Shown: piece after piece, positions 35,587-45,459 of the stretch
How positions within the stretch are numbered: position 1 is the stretch's first letter
Layout of the letters: each line of letters opens with the position of its first letter
NCBI RefSeq assembly: GCF_014076495.1
Contig: NZ_CP043575.1
Coordinates: 186,001 to 250,000 of the forward strand
Source: Comamonas koreensis
Lineage (GTDB): Bacteria > Pseudomonadota > Gammaproteobacteria > Burkholderiales > Burkholderiaceae_C
Length of the DNA stretch: 64,000 nt
Direction of reading: 5' to 3'
The notes under the pieces: model-generated
Seen by the model: the letters and a program-made list of their open reading frames with translations, nothing else
Database searches by the model: none
Told to the model about the DNA's origin: nothing
Program-made: the position numbers and the translations under genes

Positions 35587-36711
35587 CTAGAACCCCACCT
35601 TGCGGAACGCGATCGCAAAGATCGCATCGAGCACGATCACGGCCGTGATCGAGATCACCACCGACGAGGTCGTGCCCCGGCCCAGGCTCTGGGTGTTGGG
35701 CTCGACCTCCAGCCCCCAGTGGCAGGCAATCAGCGCAATCGCCACCCCAAAGGTGACCGACTTGGCCAGCGCCAGGTAGAGGTTGGCAATATCGACCGCG
35801 CCGGGCATGGCCTGCAGAAAATAGGCGGGCGATACGCCCATCGCGGCATCGGCGGCCATCATGCCGCCCACTAACGCGCAGACCGTGGTCCACATCGACA
35901 CCAGCGGCATGGCCAGCGCCAGCGCCAGCGCGCGCGGCATTACCAGGCGGTAGCCCTGCGCAATGCCCATCACCTGCATCGCATCGAGTTCTTCGTTGAC
36001 GCGCATCACGCCGATCTGTGCGGTAATGGCCGAGCCGGTACGGCCGGCCACCAAGATGGCGCCCAGCAAGGGCCCCAGCTCGCGCACCAGCGAGATGCCC
36101 AGAATATTGACGATGAAGGCATCGGCACCGAACTGGCGCAGCTGCAGCGACATCAGGTAGGCGAGCACAACGCCAATCAAAAAGCCCACCAGGGCCGTGA
36201 TGGGCAGCGCGGTGGCCCCCATCGCATACAGATGGCCCGATACATCGCGCCAGGGGCCGCGCAGCGGGTTCTTGATGAGGCGCAGCACATCGAGCAACAG
36301 CTGCCCCACCATCTCGACCATGCTGCGCACATGGGCCATGAAGCCCAGCAGCACCAGGCCCAGTTGGATCAGCCAGCCCCACCAGTTGACCTTGGTCTCC
36401 GGCGGGCAGCCCATCGTCAGCGACGCGACCCGTTCGAGCATCTGGCGCTGCAGCTCGGTGGTGCGCAGCTGCGCGGGCCACTGCTGGCCCCAGTGGTCCC
36501 ACAGGAGCTGCGCGCCCACATGGTCGAGCCACTGCACCTCACTGAGGTCCCAGCCTTGATCGGCGCTGGGCGCGGCGCCATCGAGCTGGCGGCGCAACTC
36601 GCGCCCCATCGGGCGTTGGCCCAGCTCTGCCGCACCCCAGCGCCCACGCAGCTGCGCCCAGCGCTGCGTGCCGTCCTGAAGTTGCTGTAGATGAGGGGCT
36701 GTATCGTCCAT
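35587..36711 (-). CDS. MlaE-type permease with fused N-terminal STAS-like domain
   Basis: A 374-residue inner-membrane protein, longer than E. coli MlaE (260). Residues 1-100 are soluble and resemble a STAS fold such as MlaB (WGAAELGQRPM... DLSEVQWLDHVGAQLLWDHWGQQ). The permease follows, with ATALPITALVGFLIGVVLAYLMSLQLRQFGAD and GRTGSAITAQIGVMRVNEELDAM, the conserved coupling helix. Fusing MlaB and MlaE in one chain is known in some proteobacteria. It starts the operon; the promoter should lie in 36712-36960. Confidence 0.9.
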   Translation of the reverse strand: MDDTAPHLQQLQDGTQRWAQLRGRWGAAELGQRPMGRELRRQLDGAAPSADQGWDLSEVQWLDHVGAQLLWDHWGQQWPAQLRTTELQRQMLERVASLTMGCPPETKVNWWGWLIQLGLVLLGFMAHVRSMVEMVGQLLLDVLRLIKNPLRGPWRDVSGHLYAMGATALPITALVGFLIGVVLAYLMSLQLRQFGADAFIVNILGISLVRELGPLLGAILVAGRTGSAITAQIGVMRVNEELDAMQVMGIAQGYRLVMPRALALALAMPLVSMWTTVCALVGGMMAADAAMGVSPAYFLQAMPGAVDIANLYLALAKSVTFGVAIALIACHWGLEVEPNTQSLGRGTTSSVVISITAVIVLDAIFAIAFRKVGF

Positions 36712-37006
36712 GGGGTCCCAAAACAAAGCGTGTCGCCCTGCGCGCACGCCATTCGCACTATAGCCGGTCTGTCACCCAGGCGCACCCAGCGGGCTGGCGA
36801 TCACAGCGCGTGCCGCTGTAGGAAGGCATCGCCGAGCCACGCTTGTGCGGCATCTACACCACGCTGGGCGGCCAAGGGCAGGCAGTAGGCGCGATGGGTG
36901 ACAGGGCATTGGTTTTCCCGCTTGGCAAGCCCGGCATACTGCTCACAAACTTGCCGATTCGATGGACCGAGGGAGCCCCATACTCCCAATGAGAAAAAGA
37001 CCGCAC

Positions 37007-38689
37007 ATGCAATCTGGAGACAACACAAGTTTCGACTACATCGTCATCGGGGGAGGCACGGCGGGCGCACTGCTGTGCAACCGCCTCAGCGCCAAAACCC
37101 ACAACCGGGTGCTGCTGATCGAGGCGGGCCGGCGCGATGACTACCACTGGATCCACATCCCCGTGGGCTACCTGTACTGTATCGGCAACCCGCGCACCGA
37201 CTGGCTGTACAAGACCGAGCCCGATGCCGGGCTCAACGGGCGCAGCCTGCTCTACCCGCGCGGCAAGACGCTGGGCGGCTGCTCCAGCATCAACGGCATG
37301 ATCTACATGCGCGGCCAGTCGCGCGACTACGACCACTGGGCCGAGCTGACCGGCGACGCCCGCTGGCGCTGGAACGACACGGTGAACTACTTCAAGCGCC
37401 ATGAAGACCACTGGCGCCTGGACCAGGAAGGCGAGACCAGCCCCAGCTTTGCGCAGTGGCATGGCAACCGCCGCACCGGCAGCACCGGCGAGTGGCGTGT
37501 CGAGAAGCAGCGCCTGCGCTGGGACATTCTGGATGCCTTTGCGCAAGCCGCCCAGCAAGCGGGCATCCCCGCCACCGAGGACTTCAACCGGGGCAGCAAC
37601 GAAGGGGTGGGCTACTTCGAGGTCAACCAGAAAAACGGCTGGCGCTGGAACACCGCCAAGGCCTTTTTGCGCCCCACCTGCTACGGCCGCTCCAACTTCG
37701 AGATGTGGACCAATGCCCAGGTCTCGCGCCTAGTGCTGGAGCGCCAGGCCGGCGGCCAGCTCGCCTGCACCGGGGTGGAGGTCTGGACCGGCACCGAGAT
37801 GACCATCGTCAAGGCCGACAAGGAGGTGGTACTGAGCGCGGGCGCCATCAACTCGCCACAGATCCTGCAGCTGTCGGGCATCGGGCCCGGCGCCTTGCTG
37901 CAGCAGCATGGCATTGCCGTGCAGCATGACCTGCCCGGCGTCGGCGCCAATCTGCAGGACCACCTGCAGATCCGCTCGGTCTTCAAGATAGATGGCGCGC
38001 CCACCTTGAACGTGCTGGCCAGCAACCTCTGGGGCAAGGCCCAGATCGGGCTGGAATACCTGCTCAAGCGCAGCGGCCCGATGAGCATGGCGCCTTCGCA
38101 ACTGGGCGCCTTCACCCGCAGCAGCGCCAGCCAGCCCCACCCCAATATCCAGTACCACGTGCAGCCGCTGTCGCTCGACGCCTTTGGCCAGCCGCTGCAC
38201 AGCTTTCCTGCCTTCACCGCCAGCGTCTGCAACCTCAACCCCACGAGCCGCGGCACCGTGCAGATCAAGAGCGCGGATTTCCGCACTGCGCCGGCGATCG
38301 CACCCAACTACCTGTCCACCGCCGAGGACCGCCAGGTCGCAGCCGACAGCCTGCGCGTGACCCGCCGCATCGCCGCGCAGCCCGCGTTGGCCAAGTACCA
38401 GCCGGTAGAGTGGAAGCCCGGCGCGCAGTACCAAAGCGATGAGGATCTGGCGCGCCTGGCCGGCGATATCGCCACCACCATCTTCCACCCGGTGGGCACC
38501 ACCAAGATGGGCGCCGACCACGACCCAATGGCCGTGCTCGACAGCGAGCTGCGCGTGCGCGGCGTGCGGGGCCTGCGCGTGGTCGATGCCGGCGCCATGC
38601 CCACGATCACCAGCGGCAACACCAACTCGCCGACCTTGATGCTGGCCGAGCGGGCCTCGGAGTGGATACGCGCCAGCCATGGGCCATGA
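37007..38689 (+). CDS. GMC-family oxidoreductase (choline/alcohol dehydrogenase-like)
   Basis: A 560-residue FAD-dependent oxidoreductase of the glucose-methanol-choline family. The N-terminal FAD loop is IVIGGGTAGALLCNRLS, the GMC signature is GKTLGGCSSINGMIYMRGQ, and the C-terminal active-site stretch is IFHPVGTTKMG followed by TSGNTNSPTLMLAERA. This resembles BetA and alkan-1-ol dehydrogenases; the substrate cannot be told from sequence. Starts at 36962 and 36989 are also open; I chose 37007 because the FAD motif then begins at the usual distance. No redox partner gene is adjacent. Confidence 0.9.
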   Translation: MQSGDNTSFDYIVIGGGTAGALLCNRLSAKTHNRVLLIEAGRRDDYHWIHIPVGYLYCIGNPRTDWLYKTEPDAGLNGRSLLYPRGKTLGGCSSINGMIYMRGQSRDYDHWAELTGDARWRWNDTVNYFKRHEDHWRLDQEGETSPSFAQWHGNRRTGSTGEWRVEKQRLRWDILDAFAQAAQQAGIPATEDFNRGSNEGVGYFEVNQKNGWRWNTAKAFLRPTCYGRSNFEMWTNAQVSRLVLERQAGGQLACTGVEVWTGTEMTIVKADKEVVLSAGAINSPQILQLSGIGPGALLQQHGIAVQHDLPGVGANLQDHLQIRSVFKIDGAPTLNVLASNLWGKAQIGLEYLLKRSGPMSMAPSQLGAFTRSSASQPHPNIQYHVQPLSLDAFGQPLHSFPAFTASVCNLNPTSRGTVQIKSADFRTAPAIAPNYLSTAEDRQVAADSLRVTRRIAAQPALAKYQPVEWKPGAQYQSDEDLARLAGDIATTIFHPVGTTKMGADHDPMAVLDSELRVRGVRGLRVVDAGAMPTITSGNTNSPTLMLAERASEWIRASHGP

Positions 38690-38925
38690 TGGTGCGCCGC
38701 AGAGTTTCAGCGCGGTTACCGCGCCCACCGCACTGACCCTGCCCTCTTCAAGGGCAATCAAGCGCCCAGCACGCCCTGAAACGGCAGTTTTGTCTCATTT
38801 TTTGCCGTTATGGGGCGGCTGGGCGCAGGAAAGGGGCAGAAATCGGTCGCATCCTGCAATCTGCACCAAATCAGTTACCTTTGGGGTAAATCCCAATGCA
38901 CCATGCAGGTGCGATGACCTATAGT
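38690..38925. other. Intergenic region after the GMC gene
   Basis: No reading frame of quality. Two weak hairpins occur (GCCCT/AGGGC near 38750 and AACGGCA/TGCCGTT near 38780-38810), neither a proper terminator. The right end holds the candidate promoter of the small RNA, with TATAGT at 38920-38925. Confidence 0.45.
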
Positions 38926-38931
38926 AGAGGC

Positions 38932-39057
38932 ACTCGAGGCACTGAAACAGTGCTCTGCGAGAGGACCGAGGAGACATCTCTACAATTCGAACATTTATAA
39001 AAAGCATCAATAAAAATGAGATGCTCCTTCAAAGCGCCTTCGGGCGCTTTTGTTTTT
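38932..39057 (+). ncRNA. Candidate small RNA, ~125 nt
   Basis: Between the GMC and TSUP genes. A -10-like TATAGT (38920-38925) is followed by a run that folds into successive hairpins: GCACTG-AAA-CAGTGC (38939-38953), AGCATC/GATGCT (39003-39025) and a strong terminator AAAGCGCC-TTCG-GGCGCTTT followed by TGTTTTT (39031-39057). The middle part is A-rich and unlike the GC-rich surroundings. I see no reading frame of coding quality. No Rfam family is recognised. The -35 is weak, so the exact 5' end is uncertain. An alternative is an attenuated leader of the TSUP gene. Confidence 0.5.
39031..39057 (+). terminator. Terminator ending the candidate small RNA
   Basis: 8-bp stem AAAGCGCC/GGCGCTTT with a TTCG loop and a T-rich tail. 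It lies 150 nt before the TSUP gene and cannot belong to the GMC gene, 340 nt upstream, except by read-through. Confidence 0.85.
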
Positions 39058-39209
39058 CTGGCGCCGCATTCGCCGCTGCCCGCACCCGCACCCGCCGGCC
39101 AGCCCATCACGGCCTGGCACCACCGCCCCTTCTGTTCCGCTGGCAGCGCTGCATTTAGCGGCCCTGGTACGGTGCTGCACCCCACGCGGCGATGCGACAA
39201 TCTCGCCCC

Positions 39210-39968
39210 ATGGAATGGATCTTCGTTACCTTCGCGTCGATGTTCGCGGGCTTTGTGGATGCGGTCGTCGGTGGTGGCGGCCTCATTTTGGTGCCCGCGC
39301 TGTTTGGCGCTTTCCCCTCTGCGCCGCCGGCCACCTTGCTGGGCACCAACAAGAGCGCCGGCGTCTGGGGCACCTTGATCTCGGCGCGCCAGTACGCCAA
39401 GCGGGTGGACATGCGCTGGGCCGCCATTGCACCGGCCGCAGGCGCCGGGTTTGTGGCCTCGCTGCTGGGAGCCTGGGCGGTCACCGTGGTCGACCCCAGC
39501 ATGCTGCGCAAGGCCTTGCCGGTCATCCTGGTTGCCGTGCTGGCCTACACCTTGTACAAAAAGCAGCTGGGCCAGACCCATGCGCCGCGCTACAGCGGCC
39601 GCGCCGAAGCCTGGGTGGCCTCGGCCATTGGGGCCACCATCGGCTTCTACGACGGCTTCTTTGGCCCGGGCACCGGCAGCTTCTTCGTCTTCCTGATGGT
39701 GCGCTGGCTGGGCTATGACTTCCTGAATGCCTCGGCCAGCGCCAAGATCCTCAACATCGCCACCAATATCGCGGCGCTGATCCTGTTCACCGCCAAGGGC
39801 CATGTCTGGTGGCACTTCGCGATTCCGCTGGCCGCAGCCAACATCCTGGGCAGCATGCTGGGCACCTGGATGGCCTTGAAAAAAGGCTCGGGCTTTGTGC
39901 GCGGCATGTTCATCGTCGTCGTGGCGGCACTGATCCTCAAGACCGGCTACGACGCGTTCTTGCGCTAG
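39210..39968 (+). CDS. TSUP-family transporter (sulfite exporter TauE/SafE type)
   Basis: A 252-residue inner-membrane protein with about eight membrane segments. The repeated family motif appears as FVDAVVGGGGLILVPALF in the first half and FYDGFFGPGTGSFFVF in the second, with SASAKILNIATNIAALI. TSUP transporters move sulfite, sulfonates or other small organosulfur anions. The start at 39210 gives the correct N-terminus. Substrate unknown; no sulfur-metabolism gene is adjacent. Confidence 0.92.
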   Translation: MEWIFVTFASMFAGFVDAVVGGGGLILVPALFGAFPSAPPATLLGTNKSAGVWGTLISARQYAKRVDMRWAAIAPAAGAGFVASLLGAWAVTVVDPSMLRKALPVILVAVLAYTLYKKQLGQTHAPRYSGRAEAWVASAIGATIGFYDGFFGPGTGSFFVFLMVRWLGYDFLNASASAKILNIATNIAALILFTAKGHVWWHFAIPLAAANILGSMLGTWMALKKGSGFVRGMFIVVVAALILKTGYDAFLR

Positions 39969-39999
39969 AAACCGGCACTCAGCGCGAAGGCCGGCCTCG

Positions 40000-41952
40000 T
40001 TATTGCCCCGGCTCGGCGGCCGGCTTGAGCTGGATATCTTCGACCCTGCGCGGCGTGCCCATTGGCGCGCGGCCTTCACCTCGCTGCATTGCGGCCATGT
40101 CGGCCTCGCTGGGGTACTCGCCCAGCAGCCAGTAGTCCATGATGCGGCGGGCAATCGGCGCGGCCGAGCCGGCACCAAAACCCGCATTCTCGACAATCAC
40201 GCCGACGGCGATCTTGGGGTCATCGGCCGGTGCAAAGGCGATGTACAGCGCATGGTCGCGCTGGCGCTCGGCCAGGCGCGCGGCGTTGTACTTTTCCTTC
40301 TGGCCGATGCTGATGGCCTGGGCCGTGCCGGTCTTGCCACCGGCCGTGTAGCGGGCCGTGCCAAAGGAGCCGCGCCCGGTGCCGCCCGTCACCACCGACA
40401 CCATGCCGCGCTTGACGGCCTCGATATTGCTTTGCTTGTAACCCAGGTTCACGGGTGGGGGCTGCTCGATGGGGCGGCGCTCGCCGGTGACCGGGTCGAT
40501 CAGCGAACGGCCCACATGCGGCACCCGGCTGTTGCCATTGTCCAGGATCGTGGCCAACGCATGGGTCAGCTGCAAGATGGTGAAGTTGTTGTAGCCCTGG
40601 CCAATGCCCAGCGAAATGGTCTCGCCCGCATACCAGCGCTTTTGCTCGGGGCGTTTGTAGGTGTCGCGCTTCCAGGTGGTGCTGGGCAGCACGCCGCGCA
40701 CTTCACCGGGCAGGTCGATGCCGGTGATCTGGCCAAAGCCCAGCGGCTTCATGAAATCATGGATCGCATCGACCCCCATCTCATTGGCCAGCGTGTAGAA
40801 GTAGACATTGCTCGAGTGCTGGATCGCGCGGTTCAGATCGACCGGGCCCAGCGCATGGCCGGAGCGGAAGGTGTGGCCGCCAAAGGTCCAGCTTCCGCCG
40901 TCCTGGATGATGGTCGAGGGCGTGCGCTTGCCCGTCTCCAGCCCTGCCAGGCCCATGAAGGGCTTGTAGGTGGAGCCGGTGGGGTAGGTGCCGCGCATCG
41001 CGCGGTTGAGCAAGGGGCGGTCGATGGATTCGTTCAGCGCCTTCCAGCTTTCCTGGTCAATGCCTTCGACAAAGATATTGGGGTCGTACGTGGGCTTGCT
41101 GACCATGGCCAGCAGCTCGCCACTGCGCGGGTCGATCGCCACGGCCACGCCCCGGCGGTCGCCATACAGGTCTTCGACCATCTTCTGCAGCTTGATGTCC
41201 ACCGACAGCACGACGCTCTCGCCGGGGGTGGCCGGGGAGCTGTCGAGCTTGCGCACCGCATGGCCGCCGGCCGAGGTCTCCATGCGCTCCACGCCGGTGT
41301 GGCCATGCAGCTCCTTTTCGTAGCTGGCTTCGACACCGGTCTTGCCGATGTACTCGGTGCCCCGGTAGTTGGCCGCTTCGTCGGAGTCGTCGATGCGCTC
41401 CTTCTCGCGCTGGTTGATGCGGCCGATATAGCCGATCAGGTGGGCACCGGTCTCGCCCATCGGGTAGGAGCGAAACAGCCGCGCCTTCACATCCACGCCG
41501 GGAAAACGGTAGCGCTGGGCGGCGAACTTGGCCACTTCCTGGTCGGTCAGGCGCGAGCGGATCGGCAGCGAGTCGAAATTGCGCGAATCCTCGCGCAGGC
41601 GCTTGAAGCGGCGCCGGTCGCGCGGCGTGATCTCGATCAGCTGGGACAGCGCATCGATGGTCTCTTCCACATCACCGACCTTGTAGGGCGTGATCTCCAG
41701 CGTGTAGGCTGAGTAGTTGGTGGCCAGCAGCACGCCATTGCGGTCATAGATCTGGCCCCGGTTGGGCACGATGGGCACCACCGCCGTGCGGTTGCTCTCG
41801 GCCTGTGCCAGCAGGTCATCATGGCGTTCGACCTGCAGCACATACAGGCGCGAGAGCAGAATGCCAAAGCACAGCACCACCACCAGACCGATGACGATCA
41901 CCCGCAGCCGAAAGCGGCTGAACGCGCGGTCTGAATTCTGGATCTCGGTCAT
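40000..41952 (-). CDS. mrdA: Penicillin-binding protein 2
   Basis: Elongasome transpeptidase that crosslinks side-wall peptidoglycan, 650 residues. One membrane helix (about 17-36), a dimerisation domain, then the transpeptidase with STYK (Ser327, Lys330) and GGKTGTAQA. It is the last gene of the mreBCD-mrdA cluster. The downstream partner rodA (mrdB) is not within the window. Start follows mreD by 21 nt. Confidence 0.95.
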   Translation of the reverse strand: MTEIQNSDRAFSRFRLRVIVIGLVVVLCFGILLSRLYVLQVERHDDLLAQAESNRTAVVPIVPNRGQIYDRNGVLLATNYSAYTLEITPYKVGDVEETIDALSQLIEITPRDRRRFKRLREDSRNFDSLPIRSRLTDQEVAKFAAQRYRFPGVDVKARLFRSYPMGETGAHLIGYIGRINQREKERIDDSDEAANYRGTEYIGKTGVEASYEKELHGHTGVERMETSAGGHAVRKLDSSPATPGESVVLSVDIKLQKMVEDLYGDRRGVAVAIDPRSGELLAMVSKPTYDPNIFVEGIDQESWKALNESIDRPLLNRAMRGTYPTGSTYKPFMGLAGLETGKRTPSTIIQDGGSWTFGGHTFRSGHALGPVDLNRAIQHSSNVYFYTLANEMGVDAIHDFMKPLGFGQITGIDLPGEVRGVLPSTTWKRDTYKRPEQKRWYAGETISLGIGQGYNNFTILQLTHALATILDNGNSRVPHVGRSLIDPVTGERRPIEQPPPVNLGYKQSNIEAVKRGMVSVVTGGTGRGSFGTARYTAGGKTGTAQAISIGQKEKYNAARLAERQRDHALYIAFAPADDPKIAVGVIVENAGFGAGSAAPIARRIMDYWLLGEYPSEADMAAMQRGEGRAPMGTPRRVEDIQLKPAAEPGQ

Positions 41953-41973
41953 GGTCTGCGCAAACGCCCCCGC

Positions 41974-42492
41974 TTACAAAGGGCGGTTTTCGTCATCGTC
42001 GGGCGGCTGGCGCTGGGGCAGCTGCAGCAGCCAGCTCACCAGCGGCCACAGCACCACGCACCACAGGCCGGGCGTCAAAAAGCCCCAGCCCGGAAAACTG
42101 CCGCGCAGCAACATGCGCAGCAGCATCAGCACCACGTCGGACGCGAGGAACAGCGGCATCACCTGCACCGCCTGGGCCATCACGCTCAGCCAGGTGATGC
42201 GCTGGCGCAGCAGCGCCACGCCATACAGCACGGCCGAATACACCAGCGCATGCAAACCCAGCAGGGACGACTGGTGCACATCCATGCACAGGCCCAGCAC
42301 AAAGGCCCAGCCCATGCCGATCTTGCCGGGCTCGTGCACGCCCCAGTACACCAGCACCAGCAGCAGCACATCAGGCAGCCACAGCGCGCGGCCCAGCGGC
42401 AGCATATTGATCATCAGCCCCAGCACCAGGGTCAGCGCAATAAAGCCCGGGGGGACAGGGAGCAGCAAGGGCTGCCCACGCGGCATGATCAT
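41974..42492 (-). CDS. mreD: Rod shape-determining protein MreD
   Basis: A 172-residue inner-membrane protein with five or six hydrophobic segments, part of the MreBCD-PBP2 elongation complex. LPDVLLLVLVYWGVHEP and GWAFVLGLCMDVHQSSLLGLHAL are typical. The ATG with MIMPRGQPLLL fits the family. Lies between mreC (37 nt) and mrdA (21 nt). Confidence 0.95.
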   Translation of the reverse strand: MIMPRGQPLLLPVPPGFIALTLVLGLMINMLPLGRALWLPDVLLLVLVYWGVHEPGKIGMGWAFVLGLCMDVHQSSLLGLHALVYSAVLYGVALLRQRITWLSVMAQAVQVMPLFLASDVVLMLLRMLLRGSFPGWGFLTPGLWCVVLWPLVSWLLQLPQRQPPDDDENRPL

Positions 42493-42529
42493 GGCTGCAT
42501 TCCTGGTGTGGGGTTCATCGTAGCGGGCA

Positions 42530-43471
42530 TCATCCGCGCTTGCCCTTGCGGGGGGTGGAGGCCGGGCCTTCCTGGGTCTTGGTCTCCACCGGCGGGCGCG
42601 GAGGCAGCGCGTCTTCGGGCAGCGGGTTGATCACCATCACAAACTGCGTGCCGAACATCTGCGCCAGCGGCTCGCAGTAAACGCGCGAGAAAGGCGAATC
42701 GGCACGGCGCTCGATCTTGACGATGCGCGCCACCGGCAGGCCCGGCGCATAGACGCCATCCACACCGCTGGTGGTGAGCAGATCGCCTTCCTGGATATCG
42801 GCATTGCTGGGCATGAAGCGCAGCTCCATGCCGCCGCCATAGGCATTGGTCGGGTCGCCATAGGCCACGGCCCGCGCGCCGGTGCGCGGGTTGAGCACGG
42901 GGATGGCCTGCTCCCGGTCGGTGAGCAAGGTCACCTCGGCCGACATCGGAAACACCCGGGTCACCTGGCCGAGCACGCCCATCTCGTCCATCACCGGCGA
43001 GCCGCGCGCAATGCCGGCGACCTCGCCCTTGTCGATCACGACGCGGCGGTTGAAGGCGTCCGCCGTCTCGTACACCACCTGGGCAGCGCGCCCCTCGGTC
43101 TTGAGGCGGGGCACCAGGTTGAGCAGCTGGCGCAGGCGCTGGTTCTCGTGGTCCAGGGTCTCGACCAGGTTGGCGCGATGCGTCAGCGCGATGGCGTTTT
43201 TCTCGGCCACTATGGCCGCTGCCTGCGCGGTGTGCAGGTCTTCAAAATACCTGGCGCCGCCCTGGGCCAGCAACACCGGCTGCAGCATCACCCACTGCAT
43301 CGGGAACAGCACCGTGGCGACGGCCTTGCGCAGCGGCTCGGTGAGCTTGAAGCGCACGTCGGCCACCATCAGGAACACGGCCAGCGCCACGCACAGCGCC
43401 AGGCGCACATTGGCGCTGGGCCCCTGGGGTCGGAAGGTCGGTATACCGCCGGAGAAGACGTTGCGTGCCAT
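42530..43471 (-). CDS. mreC: Rod shape-determining protein MreC
   Basis: A 313-residue bitopic protein linking MreB to PBP2 in the periplasm. A short cytoplasmic N-terminus, one membrane helix (about 26-42), a coiled coil (about 75-115) and a beta-domain with FPMSAEVTLLTDREQAIPV and GDLLTTSGVDGVYAPGLPVARI. The proline- and lysine-rich C-terminal tail (PPRPPVETKTQEG) is typical of betaproteobacterial MreC. Confidence 0.95.
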   Translation of the reverse strand: MARNVFSGGIPTFRPQGPSANVRLALCVALAVFLMVADVRFKLTEPLRKAVATVLFPMQWVMLQPVLLAQGGARYFEDLHTAQAAAIVAEKNAIALTHRANLVETLDHENQRLRQLLNLVPRLKTEGRAAQVVYETADAFNRRVVIDKGEVAGIARGSPVMDEMGVLGQVTRVFPMSAEVTLLTDREQAIPVLNPRTGARAVAYGDPTNAYGGGMELRFMPSNADIQEGDLLTTSGVDGVYAPGLPVARIVKIERRADSPFSRVYCEPLAQMFGTQFVMVINPLPEDALPPRPPVETKTQEGPASTPRKGKRG

Positions 43472-43759
43472 GCGGTGGCCTCAGCAGAACCGGGCCCTGC
43501 GCGCTGCGCCTGTTCCGGGCGCGTGCCGCCCCGCCGCTCGGCGGTCTGCACGGTGGACAAGGGACATGAGCAGGGACATCAGAGAAAAGCGAAAAAGCAG
43601 AAGCGGGCGCATGGCGGCGGCGGGCCCATCAGCCAGACCTTGTGCACACTGCCAGTGGCAAGCGGGCCACAAAACGCAATGGCGGGCCGGCAGCGGGCTA
43701 TGGGTTGCATAGTCGCTGACGCTCGCCATTATTGCGTATCCGCGCGGAGGGCGCCCGGG
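43472..43759. other. mreB-mreC intergenic region
   Basis: A 288-bp GC-rich stretch between mreB and mreC on the minus strand. I found no clear terminator or promoter; reading frames present look like noise. Its length suggests mreC may have separate control. Confidence 0.4.
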
Positions 43760-44854
<1,095 letters not shown>

Positions 44855-45018
44855 TCATTGGTGTGTGGTGAGATGACAGAAGGGTTTTTGATGCGCAATG
44901 ACCGACGTTGCCGCGTTATTGCGTCAAAGACGGGATAATACCCCATCCCCTGTGAATAACTTACAGGGCAACGCTTTCCGGCCCCGTTTTTTTACGACTG
45001 GTTTACATACGACTATCT

Positions 45019-45318
45019 ATGGCCCTGACAAAAGATGACATTGCCCGCATCGCCAACCTGGCGCGGCTCGAATTATCCGGCTCCGAGAGTGAGCGCATGC
45101 TCTTGCAGATGAATAACTTTTTCGGCATTGTGGAGAAGATGCAGGCTGTGGATACCTCCGGTGTCATGCCCCTGTCACACCCCGTGGCCGCGATCCAGGA
45201 AATCAGCCTGCGCCTGCGCGATGACGTCATCAGCGAACCCAATAACCGGGAGGCCAACCAGCGCAGTGCCCCTGCCGTGGAAAAAGGCTATTTCCTGGTG
45301 CCCAAGGTGATTGAGTAA
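45019..45318 (+). CDS. gatC: Asp-tRNA(Asn)/Glu-tRNA(Gln) amidotransferase subunit C
   Basis: A 99-residue subunit that stabilises the GatA-GatB complex, which amidates misacylated Glu-tRNA(Gln) and/or Asp-tRNA(Asn). [20 protein letters not shown] and the final [14 protein letters not shown] are characteristic. It begins the gatCAB operon, divergent from mreB. Confidence 0.96.
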   Translation: MALTKDDIARIANLARLELSGSESERMLLQMNNFFGIVEKMQAVDTSGVMPLSHPVAAIQEISLRLRDDVISEPNNREANQRSAPAVEKGYFLVPKVIE

Positions 45319-45459
45319 TTCACAGCATCTTCAGGCCTGGCGGGCCGGGCAAACACCGGCCCCCGGCCGGGGTGGCAGCCCAGGCTTGCAGCCCGCCCCT
45401 GAGACCGGCGCCCCGCGCCCCTTCCCATTCACCGAGATCGCCAAGATCGCGAGATTTGC

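Noticed and set aside
36801..37028. 75-codon open frame between the MCE operon and the GMC gene, minus strand
   Set aside because: Overlaps the GMC gene start, no good Shine-Dalgarno and no conservation evidence.
39016..39378. Open frame starting inside the candidate small RNA and running into the TSUP gene
   Set aside because: It crosses the terminator hairpin and overlaps the TSUP gene in another frame.
43481..43729. 82-codon open frame in the mreB-mreC interval
   Set aside because: Arginine- and alanine-rich, typical of random GC-rich sequence; no ribosome-binding site.
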